Shown here piece after piece: positions 1-9,303 of a stretch of 64,000 nucleotides of DNA. The translations under genes were made by a program, and so were the position numbers. The stretch comes from Vicinamibacterales bacterium (GTDB lineage: Bacteria; Acidobacteriota; Vicinamibacteria; Vicinamibacterales; UBA8438). Within the stretch, counting starts at the first letter, position 1; every line of letters begins with the position of its first letter. The stretch lies in contig CATQHX010000033.1 of the NCBI GenBank assembly GCA_958296065.1, forward strand, positions 1-64,000, in the 5' to 3' direction. The notes under the pieces were generated by a model. It searched no databases, had not been told where the DNA came from, and saw nothing but the letters and a program-made list of their open reading frames with translations.

Positions 1-896
1 CGGTTGCGCTCCGCCGCGGCCTCGCCGAGCGCCTCCAGATCGCAGTTGTCGAACATGTGAATGCCCAGGTACAGCAGCGCGAAGTCGTGGACGGCGCCGG
101 GCAGCTCCGACGGCGCGACGTAGGTCGGGTGGTCGCTGCCCATCAGCGCGATGTCCCGCTCCTTCAGCCACGGGATGACCGACGGGTGCAGCCCCGCGGA
201 CCGGCCGCCCGGCCGGCGGCCCCGCAGCCACGGCCCCTCGGCGGCGCGGCGCGCCCACACGCCGGTGCGGATGAACAGCGCGTCGCCGGGCGAGACCTTC
301 ACCCCCGCCTGCTCCTCCCACGCCTCGAGATCCTCGACGTAGATCGGCGTCCCCGGCTCCAGGTACGGCACGCCCCGCAGCCGCGGGATGTCGATGAGCA
401 CCCCGCGCGTGACGATGCCGTTCTTCAGGTTGTGGATCGAGTTCTTCGGGTGCCCGTTGGCGATGACCTCATCGGCGTCCGGTGCGTAGCCGTTGTAGAA
501 GACGCCGTCGTCATTGATGTGGGCCAGCGCGTCCAGGTGCGTATGGGAGATCCCGTGATACTGGACGGAAATCCGGTCCGAGCTGATCCCCACCATCTCG
601 TGCTGGTACGGCCTCGGGTTGTCGACCGCCTCCACCGTATCGGCATCGCCGGCCAGCGACACCGTGACGCCCTCCTGTACCAGGGCCACCGCCTCCAGCC
701 GCTTGGCCGGGGTAATCAGGTTCAGCGCGCCGATCTCGTCGTCGGCGCCCCACCGGCCCCAGTTGGTCAGCTCCGTCTTCCATTGCTCGTACTGCGCCTC
801 GGTGACGGTCCGGTCGGAACCGGTCTGCGCCCACGCCCCGGACACCGCCAGCACCGACGACAGCACGACCGCCGACGCTCTCAACGTCATCTTCAT
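1..896 (-). CDS. Cyclase family protein (kynurenine formamidase-like), C-terminus cut by window edge
   Basis: Translating the minus strand from ATG 896 gives an open frame to the window edge (about 298 codons), so the C-terminus is missing. It starts with a Sec signal peptide (MKMTLRASAVVLSSVLAVSG, then AWAQ). Next comes a W-x-x-W-G-R-W-G segment followed by GALNLITP, typical of the large cyclase/hydrolase family (PF04199). The metal-binding stretch YHGISHTHLDALAH has the family HxxxHxHxDA pattern, so a periplasmic metal-dependent amide or lactone hydrolase is likely; substrate unknown. A GGGAGGGAA ribosome site precedes the start. It is a distant paralogue of the gene at 43771-44871. The divergent neighbour starts at 1056. 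Confidence 0.85.
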   Translation of the reverse strand, partial: MKMTLRASAVVLSSVLAVSGAWAQTGSDRTVTEAQYEQWKTELTNWGRWGADDEIGALNLITPAKRLEAVALVQEGVTVSLAGDADTVEAVDNPRPYQHEMVGISSDRISVQYHGISHTHLDALAHINDDGVFYNGYAPDADEVIANGHPKNSIHNLKNGIVTRGVLIDIPRLRGVPYLEPGTPIYVEDLEAWEEQAGVKVSPGDALFIRTGVWARRAAEGPWLRGRRPGGRSAGLHPSVIPWLKERDIALMGSDHPTYVAPSELPGAVHDFALLYLGIHMFDNCDLEALGEAAAERN

Positions 897-1055
897 CGTG
901 TTCCCTCCCGCACGGAAGCGATTGTAGTGATTCCCGTGGTCATCCCGCCGCGAAAAGGGCTACGCTGTGCGTTCCGAGGGAGCCGGAACGGGCCGCCTCG
1001 GCCGCGGGCCGTCCGACGCGCGACCGTCGAGCGAATGCCACGGGGAGGGAGAACC

Positions 1056-2584
1056 ATGCTCAAGCGAGTTGGACTATTGGTTGCCGTCGCGATGCTGGCG
1101 GCCGGGCCGGCCGCGGCGCAGGACGCGCAGGCGGTGCTGCAGGCGGCGGCGGAGACGATGGGCGTCGACGACATGATGTCGATCCGGTACTCCGGGGACG
1201 GCTGGGTGGGCGCCGCGGGCCAGAACTTCGCCCCCGCCGAGGACTGGCCGCGCTTCGAGCTGGCGGAGTACACCCGCACGATCGACTTCGAGACCGAATC
1301 GTCGACCGAGGAGATGGTCATCCGGCAGGGGAACTATCCCGCCCGGGGCGGCGGCGGCGCGCCGATCGTGGGGGACCGGATCCGGAACTGGATGGTCCGG
1401 GGCGAGTACGCGTGGAACGGCGAGGTCGACCGCGTCGTCCCCAGCCGCAGGACGCCGAGCGGCGACGGTTGGAGATCTACCTCACCCCGCACGGTTTCCT
1501 GAAGGGCGCCATGGCCGCGGACGACGTGATGGCGGTCGAGCGGAACGAGTACGGCGGGCGCGTGACGGTCGTCTCGTTCGTCGCCCTCGACAAGTACCGG
1601 ATCAACGGCACCATCACCGAGGACAACATCATCGAGCGCGTGCAGAGCTGGATGCCCAACCCGGTCGTCGGCGACATGTACTACGAGACCGTCTACACGA
1701 ACTACCAGGACGTGGGCGGGGGCATGATGTTCCCGATGAACTGGCACCAGCACCAGGACTTCGACGACGGCGCCCACGCGCCGAACGTCAGCGGCGGCGA
1801 TCACACGTTCCAACTGTCGACCATCGACGACGTCGAAGTGAACGTGGCTGATGCCGCGCTGGACGTCCCGGACGCGGCGCGGAACGCGACGGTGCCCCCC
1901 ATGCGGGTGGAGGCGGAAGAGGTGGCCGAGGGCGTGTGGCTGATGGCCGGCGGCTCGCACCACAGCGTGGCGGTGGAGTTCGAGGACGAGGTCGCGGTCA
2001 TCGAGGCGCCGCTGAACGAGGACCGCTCGCTCGCCGTGATCGACGAGATCATGCGCCGGATCCCGGGCAAGGAGATCCGCTGGGTCGTGACGACCCATCA
2101 TCACTGGGACCACCTGGGCGGCATGCGCGCCTACGTCCACGAAGGCGCGACGGTCGTCACGCACCAGGGAAACTTCGGGTACTACCAGGAGGTCCTGCGG
2201 GCGCGGCCGTGGCTGCTCGAGCCGGACCGCTTCTCGCTGTTCCCGCCGGAAGAGTGGTCGGAAGGCTACATCTTCGAGACGCTGCGGGAGAAGTACATCC
2301 TCGGCGACACGACGCGCCTGGTCGAGATACACCACGTCCAGGGGCTGGCCCACGCCGCCGGCATGGTGATGGCCTACCTGCCCAACGAGAAGATCCTGGT
2401 GCAGGCCGACCTGTTCACGCCGCCCGGTCCCGGCGGCTCTCTGCCCGCCAGTCCGAACGCCAGCGCCCGGACCCTGTACAGCAATGTGCAGCGCCTGGGG
2501 CTCGACGTCGAGACCATCGTCCCCATTCACGGGGTTCCGGGGCCGTGGTCGCAGTTCGCCGAGTGGGTGGAGGCCGCGCAGTAG
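1056..2584 (+). pseudogene. MBL-fold metallo-hydrolase, interrupted by a one-base frameshift
   Basis: An exported MBL hydrolase read in two frames. The N-terminal part starts at ATG 1056 behind GGGGAGGGAG and has a signal peptide ending in GPAAAQ. It runs in one frame to about 1440. The rest continues one frame over to the stop at 2584 and contains the zinc motif THHHWDHLGG plus the later IPIHG segment. The break lies in a run of four C at 1439-1442: a fifth C would give one continuous protein of about 509 residues reading VVPQPQDAERRR. Both halves look well conserved, so this is either a recent inactivating deletion or a homopolymer error in the assembly. Substrate not predictable. Confidence 0.8.
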
Positions 2585-2621
2585 GGCGTCGCCGCGGGAA
2601 GTAACCCGCCCTGTTCCGCCG

Positions 2622-2739
2622 GGAGCCGTGAGCCGGGGGTTCGGCAACCTCCGTGCTCGCGGCTCCGGCAGCCCTTCCGCGATCACTCCAGGCCTGTTCG
2701 CCGGCGATCCACGGGCCGGCGTGTCCCGCTCACGGCTCC
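2622..2739. repeat. 12-bp inverted repeat at convergent gene ends
   Basis: GGAGCCGTGAGC (2622-2633) is the exact reverse complement of GCTCACGGCTCC (2728-2739), which overlaps the stop codon of the M14 peptidase gene. The arms lie between two convergent genes and may act as a bidirectional transcript end, but the 94-base loop makes this tentative. Confidence 0.35.
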
Positions 2740-4358
2740 GGCGGCGGCGCCGCCGGGACCCTCAGGATGGGATAGATCGGGCTTGTCTCGATTCGCTCGT
2801 CCAGCAGGTTCCAGTTCACGATCCCGTCGTCCGAGCGCGGTTCGAGAAGCGCGAACACCAGGCGGCCGGTGGCCGGCGTGACCGGGAAGGCCAGCGTGCC
2901 CGCCGGCAGGGTCCGCTCCACCGCCGTCCAGGCGCCCTCGACGGTACGCAGGCGGTGTCCCTCGAACGGCCTCTCGGCGAGTGACGTGCCGCTGACGACG
3001 AACTGCTCGGCGCTGACCGTAGTGTCGATCTCCAGCGGAACGCCGTCGACGCCGTGGGCGGCGAGCAGATCGACGACCGCCACCAGGTCCGCCGGGACGT
3101 AGTAGGACGCGGGCGCGACCTCCAGACCGTCCTCGGCCGCCTCGAACGCGACGTACTCGTCCATGAGCGTCGCCTCGACGATCTCGAGCCGGCGCCGCAT
3201 CGGATCACCCGTCTCGGGATGCGGCACCTCCTCCGTCCGCCCCAGCAGGATCTCCACCGGCTCGGGTGAGCGCCGCGGGACGGCCCGGGTCGCCAGGGTC
3301 CGGCCCGCGACCGGCATCGCATCCGCCGCCGCGACCAGCGTGGCGATGCGTTCGGCGTGCGCATGCGCGAACGCCAGCGATTCCTCCACGAAGCGCAGCG
3401 TCGCCGCTACTCGTTCCTCGAACGGCGCGTAGGCGTAAGCCTCGCTGATCAGCGCGATCCGGTTGCGGAGGCCGACGTAGTTGTTGTTGAACCGCGGGCG
3501 GTGGTCGAACGTGCGCCAGCTCGGCGCGGCGCCCTCGCCGCGCGGCAGGTTCCCGTAGTGGTAGAAGTCCCACCCGTCCGTTGCTCTGACCGCATCGGTC
3601 ACGGCCGGCAGCCACTCGTCCCTCAGTAGCGCGTCGATGGCGGGGTAGGTGTTCGGGTGCAGCGGCGGCGCGTAGGTCAGGTGATAGGCGTGCTGCGTGC
3701 CGTTGGTCGTGTGCAGGTCGATGACCACGTGCGGGTCGTAGTCGCGATAGGCCCGCACCAGCGCCCGTGCCTCCGGCGACTCCAGCTTCATGTGATCGCG
3801 GTTCAGGTCGAGGCCCTGCGCGTTGCGCCGCGTGCCCATGCCGCCGACCGGGCCGAGCTGGTACGGCCGGTTGCCCAGCGCCATCCGTTCGTTCCCGTCG
3901 GCGTTGTAGATGGGGACAATGAGCAAGGTCAGCGACAGGAGCCACTCCTCGTGCTCACGGTTCGCGAGGTCGCGCAGCAGCATCAGCAGCGCTTCCTTGC
4001 CGCACACCTCGCCGCCGTGGATGTTCGCCTGGAGCCAGATGCGTAGCCGATCGGGGGCCCTGACCGACGCCGGCCGAGCGTCCGGAACATCGCCGACCAC
4101 GACGAGCGGCAGCGACCGGCCCTCCACCGTCGTCCCGAAGCTGGTGACATGGACCCGGTCGGACAGGGCAGCCGCAACCTCGACGAACTCGACGACCTCT
4201 TCGAAGCCGGTCGTTTCCTGGTAGCCCGTCCGCTCGGCCCAGGTCTGGAGATCGGCCCCGGCGTCGCCCTGAGCGGCCGCGACGCACCCCGGCATGGCCA
4301 GCCCCAGAAAGACAGCCGACGCCAGTCGGCAGGCCGATCCTTTCGCGGCGGAATGCAT
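2730..4358 (-). CDS. M14-family zinc carboxypeptidase-like peptidase, exported
   Basis: A 542-residue protein starting at ATG 4358 (MHSAAKGSACRLASAV...), with a signal peptide ending near CVAAAQG. The M14 zinc site is visible: NIHGGEVCGKE supplies the H-x-x-E pair and VIDLHTTNG the third histidine. DLNRDHMKLE is also typical of the family. An additional region of about 200 residues follows the catalytic domain. The enzyme should trim peptides or related amides in the periplasm. No ribosome site is obvious. TACTAT at 4364-4369 (minus strand) sits only 5 bases before the ATG, which would fit leaderless transcription. It is divergent from the gene at 4521. Confidence 0.85.
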   Translation of the reverse strand: MHSAAKGSACRLASAVFLGLAMPGCVAAAQGDAGADLQTWAERTGYQETTGFEEVVEFVEVAAALSDRVHVTSFGTTVEGRSLPLVVVGDVPDARPASVRAPDRLRIWLQANIHGGEVCGKEALLMLLRDLANREHEEWLLSLTLLIVPIYNADGNERMALGNRPYQLGPVGGMGTRRNAQGLDLNRDHMKLESPEARALVRAYRDYDPHVVIDLHTTNGTQHAYHLTYAPPLHPNTYPAIDALLRDEWLPAVTDAVRATDGWDFYHYGNLPRGEGAAPSWRTFDHRPRFNNNYVGLRNRIALISEAYAYAPFEERVAATLRFVEESLAFAHAHAERIATLVAAADAMPVAGRTLATRAVPRRSPEPVEILLGRTEEVPHPETGDPMRRRLEIVEATLMDEYVAFEAAEDGLEVAPASYYVPADLVAVVDLLAAHGVDGVPLEIDTTVSAEQFVVSGTSLAERPFEGHRLRTVEGAWTAVERTLPAGTLAFPVTPATGRLVFALLEPRSDDGIVNWNLLDERIETSPIYPILRVPAAPPPEP

Positions 4359-4467
4359 GTGCGATAGTAACCGCGGAAGCGCCAGCGCGAGCCGACGCTC
4401 TCCTCGGACGAGCTGGAACACAGACTCAAGTAGTTTCGCGTCGACCGCGAGCCGCACGATCTGTATG

Positions 4468-4494
4468 CTGGCCGTACGCAAACTGGCCGTACGC
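4468..4494. repeat. Two direct repeats CTGGCCGTACGC in a divergent promoter region
   Basis: CTGGCCGTACGC occurs at 4468-4479 and 4483-4494, spaced 15 bases apart, about 27 bases before the start at 4521 and between divergent genes. Each copy contains the self-complementary core CGTACG. A regulator-binding site is a reasonable inference; no regulator is identified. Confidence 0.4.
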
Positions 4495-4520
4495 GGAACG
4501 AGTGCTCAGGGGAGGTTGAT

Positions 4521-6683
4521 ATGCGCGCGACATCCCGGATCGGTCTGCTCGGAGCGGTGCTCCTGGCCGGCGGCATGCTGTGGCTGACCGGCGTGAACAC
4601 GTCGGCGGCCGGCGACGACATCGCCGGTGTCGTGCGGAGCGCCGGCGGCGGCGAGGCGGGCGTGTGGGTCATCGCGGAGACCGATGATCTGGAGACCACG
4701 TTCCGCAAGATCGTCGTCACCGGCGACGACGGGCGGTTCCTGGTCCCGGACCTGCCCGACGCCGACTACGAGGTGTGGGTGCGCGGCTACGGCCTCGCGG
4801 ACTCCGGGAAGCATCCGGCGCGCCCCGGCGACGATCTCACCCTGGACGTAACGGCGGCCGCCACGCCGCAGGAGGCGGCGCGCATCTATCCCGCCAACTA
4901 CTGGTACTCGTTGCTGGAGGTGCCGGCCGAGAACGAGTTCCCGGGCACGGGGCCGGACGGCAACGGCATCAGCCAGCGCATGCGGCACCAGGCCGAGTGG
5001 GTCGACCGGCTCAAGGACGGCTGCCAGCTCTGCCACCAGATGGGCAACATGGCGACCCGCGAGATGCCGATGCTGAACCTGGACGACTTCGACTCCACCC
5101 TGGACGCCTGGGAGCACCGCGTGCAGGTGGGGCGCAGCGGACCCAGCATGAGCAGCGGGCTGAACCGGATGGGGCGCGAGCGCGCGCTAGGCCTGTTCGC
5201 CGACTGGACCGATCGCATCGCAGCCGGCGAGGTCCCGCCGGCGCCGCCGCGCCCGCAGGGACAGGAGCGCAACCTCGTCCTGACGCAGTGGGGCTGGGGC
5301 GACACGATGGCGATGGTGCACGACGAGATCGCCACCGACAAGCGCAATCCCCACCTGTATCCGAACGGCCCGCTGTACGGCGTCGGCGGGGCGGGACTCG
5401 TCATCACGGATCCCGTTGCCCATCGCTCGGTGCGGATGGACATGACGACGCGCGTCCCCATGCCGGAGCGCGGCGATTCGTACGCCGGCACGACGGCGCT
5501 GATCCCGTCGCCGTACTGGGGCACCGAGCGACCGACCACCCGGGGCTATAGCGCCCACAACCCGATGCTGGACGCCAAGGGGCGCCTCTGGATCACCCAG
5601 TCGATCCGTCCCCCGGAGAACCCCGACTGGTGCCAGGCCGGCTCGGATCACCCGTCGGCGCAGAACTTCCCGATCCCGCGCAGCCAGCGGCAGCTCTCGT
5701 ACTACGACACCGAGAGCGGGGAGTTCGTGCACATCGACACCTGCTACATGACCCACCACCTGCAGTTCGCCGAGGACGAGAACGACACCCTCTGGCTGAG
5801 CGGATCGACGGATGTCGTCGGCTGGCTGAACACGAAGCTGTACGACGAGACCGGCGACGAGCAGGCGGCGCAGGGCTGGTGCCCCACCATCGTCGACACG
5901 AGCGGGGACGGGGTCATCGGCGAGTACACCGACCCGGGCGAGCCGCTGGAAGCCGGCAAGGACATGCGGCTGGACGGCTTCGCCTACGGGATCATCCCGA
6001 ACCCGGTCGACGGCTCGATCTGGATCGCGCGGCGCCTGCCGGTGCCGGGAAGCATCGTCCGGCTGGACCTGGGCGACAACCCGCCCGAGACCTGCAGCGC
6101 GGAGGTCTACGAGCCGCCGTTCGAGAACCCCGACGTCGACCCGAGCCAATGGGGCCACGGCGGACGCGGCATCGACGTCGACCGCAACGGCGTGCTCTGG
6201 ACGGCGCTGGGCGGCAGCGGCCACCTCGCGAGCTTCGACCGCGGCAAGTGCGGGGTGTTGAAGGGTCCGACCGCCACCGGACAGCACTGCCCCGAGGGCT
6301 GGACCCTGTACCCGACGCCGGGCCCGCAGATGAAGGGCGTGACGGCCGCGGGGAGCGCCGACTTCCACTACTACAACTGGGTCGACCAGTTCGACACGCT
6401 GGGCCTGGGCGCGAACGTGCCGATCGCCAACGGCACCAGCTCCGACGCGCTGCTGGCCCTGCTGCCCGACAGCGGCGAGTGGGTCACCCTGCGCGTGCCC
6501 TACCCGCTCGGCTTCTACACCCGGGGCCTCGACGGGCGCATCGACGATCGGGAGGCGGGCTGGAAGGGCCGCGGCGTCTGGGCCAGCTACGACTCGGTGA
6601 CCAACTGGCACAACGAGGGCGGCAAGGGCATGACGAGCGAGATCGTGCGGTTCCAGATGCGCCCGCATCCCTTGGCCGAGTAG
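4521..6683 (+). CDS. Exported carboxypeptidase-regulatory-domain / heme-motif / beta-propeller protein, copy 1
   Basis: A 720-residue protein with a good GGAGG site 6 bases before ATG 4521. Parts in order: signal peptide (1 to about 30); a CarboxypepD_reg-like beta-sandwich (about 35-112, SGVV-like start and YEVWVRGYGL end); a single c-type heme motif CQLCH (168-172); then about 450 residues with repeated short W- and D-rich strands (THHLQFAEDENDTLW, IDVDRNGVLWTALGG) resembling the streptogramin-lyase (Vgb) type propeller. Such proteins are annotated only by domain; a periplasmic electron-transfer or lyase role is inference. A close paralogue lies at 35796-38027. A stem-loop follows at 6763-6781. 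Confidence 0.8.
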   Translation: MRATSRIGLLGAVLLAGGMLWLTGVNTSAAGDDIAGVVRSAGGGEAGVWVIAETDDLETTFRKIVVTGDDGRFLVPDLPDADYEVWVRGYGLADSGKHPARPGDDLTLDVTAAATPQEAARIYPANYWYSLLEVPAENEFPGTGPDGNGISQRMRHQAEWVDRLKDGCQLCHQMGNMATREMPMLNLDDFDSTLDAWEHRVQVGRSGPSMSSGLNRMGRERALGLFADWTDRIAAGEVPPAPPRPQGQERNLVLTQWGWGDTMAMVHDEIATDKRNPHLYPNGPLYGVGGAGLVITDPVAHRSVRMDMTTRVPMPERGDSYAGTTALIPSPYWGTERPTTRGYSAHNPMLDAKGRLWITQSIRPPENPDWCQAGSDHPSAQNFPIPRSQRQLSYYDTESGEFVHIDTCYMTHHLQFAEDENDTLWLSGSTDVVGWLNTKLYDETGDEQAAQGWCPTIVDTSGDGVIGEYTDPGEPLEAGKDMRLDGFAYGIIPNPVDGSIWIARRLPVPGSIVRLDLGDNPPETCSAEVYEPPFENPDVDPSQWGHGGRGIDVDRNGVLWTALGGSGHLASFDRGKCGVLKGPTATGQHCPEGWTLYPTPGPQMKGVTAAGSADFHYYNWVDQFDTLGLGANVPIANGTSSDALLALLPDSGEWVTLRVPYPLGFYTRGLDGRIDDREAGWKGRGVWASYDSVTNWHNEGGKGMTSEIVRFQMRPHPLAE

Positions 6684-6690
6684 GCGCCGG

Positions 6691-6903
6691 ATGGGTGAGA
6701 AGACGTCCCGTATCGGCAGCGAGAGCGAAGCGATGTCGGGTCACGACCGTGAAACGACGCCGTCCCCCGGCAGTCGGGGGAGGGCGTCCGCCTCGGTTTC
6801 CGACAAGCGAGAGGCGGTCACGCGCCTGTTGAGGCTATCGAGGGCCACGCGTGCCGGGCGCGGGACCGCCACCTGGACCCGCGACGAGTTGCACGAGCGG
6901 TAG
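6691..6903 (+). CDS. Doubtful small ORF with antitoxin-like C-terminal tail
   Basis: A 70-codon frame in the convergent gap after the gene ending at 6683. Its last residues (ATWTRDELHER) resemble the tail of small ribbon-helix-helix or VapB antitoxins, but the N-terminal part shows no DNA-binding motif, no partner toxin is adjacent, and a hairpin (6763-6781) lies inside it. It could be an antitoxin remnant or chance. Confidence 0.2.
   Translation: MGEKTSRIGSESEAMSGHDRETTPSPGSRGRASASVSDKREAVTRLLRLSRATRAGRGTATWTRDELHER
6763..6781 (+). terminator. Possible terminator hairpin after heme-motif propeller copy 1
   Basis: TCCCCCG (6763-6769), loop GCAGT, CGGGGGA (6775-6781): a perfect 7-bp stem about 80 bases after the stop at 6683, between convergent genes. 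There is no T-run, so intrinsic termination is uncertain. Confidence 0.4.
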
Positions 6904-6928
6904 GGCCAGCCGAGCCGAGCGTCAGGCG

Positions 6929-7903
6929 TCAGTCGCTGATGCGGGCCCAGAGGATCGTGCTCTGCACCTCGCGCCCCTCCTCGTCGGTGGCGGCCGGCGG
7001 CCGCAGCGTCAGGTGCGTGTCGGTGAGCTCGAAGAAGCGCTGCGCGTCGGTCCCGCTCTGGCCGGGGTCCTCGTTCCCCACGCGGTGGTGGACCAGGTAC
7101 GCCTCTTCCTCGTTCACCGAGAACGGGCCGAAGTAGCTGCCGTAGCTGAGCACCGTCGCCAGCGCCTCGTCGGCCGTCGGCTGGTCGCCGGCGTACGGCA
7201 TCCGATCAGGCCGCATCAGGTGCACCGACATGTGCCCCGAGGGCGCGTACATGATGTACGCCGTCTCGTACTGGTCGGCGTCGACCGGCTCGCCATCGGT
7301 CGTCTGGCGGGTCACCGACTCGACGCGGTAGACGCCGAACAACCGCCCGTGGGTGTTCGTCAGCTCGGACTCCGGCAGGTCGGGCTGCCGCTGCCAAGTG
7401 ATGTACGACCGCGAGCCGTCCTCGCTGGCCGGCGGCTGGAGCCTCAGCGTATCTCCCTCGATGGTGTAGTACCGCCGGTAGTCCGAGCCGGCGCCGTCCG
7501 GATTCAGGCTCCCCTCGAGGTGGTGGGTGACGTAGCCCTCTTCCTCGTTGACGCTGAATCGTCCGAAGTAGGACGCGTAGCTGCCCATCTGGGCCAGCGC
7601 CTCCTCGGCCGTGGGCCCGCCCTCCGAGTACGGCTCCCGGTCGTTCGCCATCAGCGTCACGCCCATATAGCCGGACGGGTCGTACATGATGTAGCCGACC
7701 CGGTCCTCGCGCGGCTCGCCGATCAGCTCGCCGTCGGCGTCGCGGCGTTCGCTGCGCACAAGGGTCCAGGCGCCGGCGAACTGGTCGTTCGGGTTCGCCG
7801 CTTCGGGCTCGGCCGCCGGCTCGGGAGGCGGCGCGCTCTCTCCGCACGCGAACGACAGGACGAGTACTACCGCAGCGAGCAGGGCTAGTGACGTGGTCCG
7901 CAT
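6929..7903 (-). CDS. Lipocalin-like domain protein with two tandem domains, probable lipoprotein
   Basis: A 324-residue exported protein with AGGAGG 5 bases before ATG 7903. The N-terminus is hydrophobic and ends in LSFAC, then GESAPPPEP, so lipidation at Cys20 is likely although the lipobox is imperfect. Two homologous halves follow, each with the lipocalin-like (Lipocalin_5, PF13924) pattern. The half at about residues 43-165 contains GYIMYDPSGYMGV, YASYFGRFSVNEEEGYVTHH and a closing TLRLQPP. The half at about 185-320 contains AYIMYAPSGHMSV, YGSYFGPFSVNEEEAYLVHH and TLRPP. Members usually carry a single domain, so this is an internal duplication. Ligand unknown; alternatively it is a small-molecule-triggered surface lipoprotein. 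Confidence 0.85.
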   Translation of the reverse strand: MRTTSLALLAAVVLVLSFACGESAPPPEPAAEPEAANPNDQFAGAWTLVRSERRDADGELIGEPREDRVGYIMYDPSGYMGVTLMANDREPYSEGGPTAEEALAQMGSYASYFGRFSVNEEEGYVTHHLEGSLNPDGAGSDYRRYYTIEGDTLRLQPPASEDGSRSYITWQRQPDLPESELTNTHGRLFGVYRVESVTRQTTDGEPVDADQYETAYIMYAPSGHMSVHLMRPDRMPYAGDQPTADEALATVLSYGSYFGPFSVNEEEAYLVHHRVGNEDPGQSGTDAQRFFELTDTHLTLRPPAATDEEGREVQSTILWARISD

Positions 7904-8094
7904 CGTGTCCTCCTACTGCTTGGGGCGCCCCGGACACCAGCCCGCGGCGCGACCCGTTCGAAGCAAAGTGTGCCCGCATCTTAACAGCCCGCGGCCAAGA
8001 ACCCCGGCGTTCCACCACGGGCCGTAAGCGCGTGACGCACCGAAGCCCAACCCGCCGACCGCCCCTGAGGTTCCGCTCGCGGGCCGGCAGTGGA

Positions 8095-8346
8095 TCAGGA
8101 ATCGACATCCTCCGCAGCGTCGTCGCCGGAAGTCGCGAGGCGGCGCTCGTGCGGTGCCGTTCCCGCCTTGCCACCGTCCGCGCCTTCCGTCTCGCGGTTG
8201 GGCAGCCGTCCCTCCCGCTGCAGCGCGCGCCGCAGGAGGAACTCGATCTGCCCGTTGACGCTGCGCAGCTCATCCCCGGCCCACCGCTGCAGGGCGGCGA
8301 GCACCTCGGAATCGATGCGCAACAGGAACGGTTTGCGCGCAGCCAT
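8095..8346 (-). CDS. Arc-type ribbon-helix-helix protein
   Basis: An 83-residue protein. Residues 5-45 (KPFLLRID, then [20 protein letters not shown], then FLLRRALQ) have the ribbon-helix-helix layout of the Arc/MetJ fold. The first strand inserts in the major groove and NGQIEFLL forms the second helix. The tail is Gly/Ala/charged and probably disordered. It starts 7 bases after the end of the SPFH gene (8353), so the two are one operon. Arc-like partners beside SPFH genes are common in high-GC bacteria. It may autoregulate through the palindrome at 9260-9274 (inference). Confidence 0.8.
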   Translation of the reverse strand: MAARKPFLLRIDSEVLAALQRWAGDELRSVNGQIEFLLRRALQREGRLPNRETEGADGGKAGTAPHERRLATSGDDAAEDVDS

Positions 8347-8352
8347 TACCGG

Positions 8353-9228
8353 CTACTGGTGCAGCGTGCCCGTGTTGACCACCGGCTGGGTGGCCTTGTC
8401 GCCGCAGAGCACGACGAGCAGGTTGCTCACCATGGCGGCCTTGCGCTCCTCGTCGAGCTCGACGATCTGGCGCTTGGACAGGCTGTCGAGCGCCATCTCC
8501 ACCATGCTGACCGCGCCGTCGACAATCCGGCCGCGGGCCGCGATGATCGCCCCGGCCTGCTGGCGCTGCAGCATCGCCGACGCGATCTCCGGGGCGTAGG
8601 CCAGATGCGTGATCCGTGCCTCCAGCACCTCCACGCCGGCCTTGTGGAGCCGGCCCTGGATCTCGGTCTGCAACTGTCCGGCGATCTCCTCGGTGTTGCC
8701 GCGCAGCGAGATCCGCCCCTCCTCCTGGGTATCGTAGGGGTGGCGGGTCGCCAGGTTGCGGACCGCCGACTCGCTCTGGACGTGCACGTAGTTCACGTAG
8801 TCGTCCACCTCGAAAGTCGCCTCGGCGGTGTCGACCACCTTCCAGACCACGACGGCGGCAATCTCGATCGGGTTGCCGTCCGTGTCGTTCACCTTGGAAC
8901 GCTCGGTCTCGAAGTTGCGCACCCGGAGCGAAATCCGCCGCTTGGTGAAGAGCGGGTTGGCCCAGCGCAAGCCCTGATCGCGGACGGTGCCCACGTAGCG
9001 CCCGAAGAACTGCAGCACGCGCCCCTCGTTGGGGTTCACGACGAAGACCCCGGCCAGCAGAAAGACGATCACCAGGACCAGCAGGATGCAGATCAAGCCA
9101 CCGAACGACACCTGCGCGTCGGCGGCGACGTCGACGACGAACAGCGCGACGACAACCGCGAGCGCGGCCACCAGCGCCAGCACGACGAGCAGCCCCGACG
9201 GGGCGGCGTGCGACTTCTCGTGAGTCAT
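8353..9228 (-). CDS. SPFH/Band 7 family membrane protein
   Basis: A 291-residue protein. The start chosen is ATG 9228, which has GAGGAAC 5-6 bases upstream; an in-frame ATG at 9255 is also possible. Two N-terminal membrane segments (about 12-35 and 43-66) are followed by [17 protein letters not shown], the opening of the Band 7/SPFH domain. The typical [15 protein letters not shown] and [19 protein letters not shown] segments follow. The family forms membrane microdomain scaffolds and often helps protein quality control. It is cotranscribed with the Arc-like gene. The AT-rich stretch at 9253-9275 probably holds its promoter. Confidence 0.9.
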   Translation of the reverse strand: MTHEKSHAAPSGLLVVLALVAALAVVVALFVVDVAADAQVSFGGLICILLVLVIVFLLAGVFVVNPNEGRVLQFFGRYVGTVRDQGLRWANPLFTKRRISLRVRNFETERSKVNDTDGNPIEIAAVVVWKVVDTAEATFEVDDYVNYVHVQSESAVRNLATRHPYDTQEEGRISLRGNTEEIAGQLQTEIQGRLHKAGVEVLEARITHLAYAPEIASAMLQRQQAGAIIAARGRIVDGAVSMVEMALDSLSKRQIVELDEERKAAMVSNLLVVLCGDKATQPVVNTGTLHQ

Positions 9229-9259
9229 TGCTTGTTCCTCCCGATGGGATTTCATATTT

Positions 9260-9274
9260 ATATCATACTGATAT
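9260..9274. promoter_or_regulatory. Palindrome ATATCA-TAC-TGATAT at the SPFH promoter
   Basis: A perfect 6-bp inverted repeat with a 3-base centre, embedded in the only AT-rich block of the neighbourhood, 32 bases upstream of ATG 9228. The size suits an operator for a dimeric ribbon-helix-helix or HTH protein; the adjacent Arc-like gene is the obvious candidate binder (inference). Confidence 0.45.
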
Positions 9275-9303
9275 CACTGCCATTTGGTTCCATGCGGGCG
9301 CCC

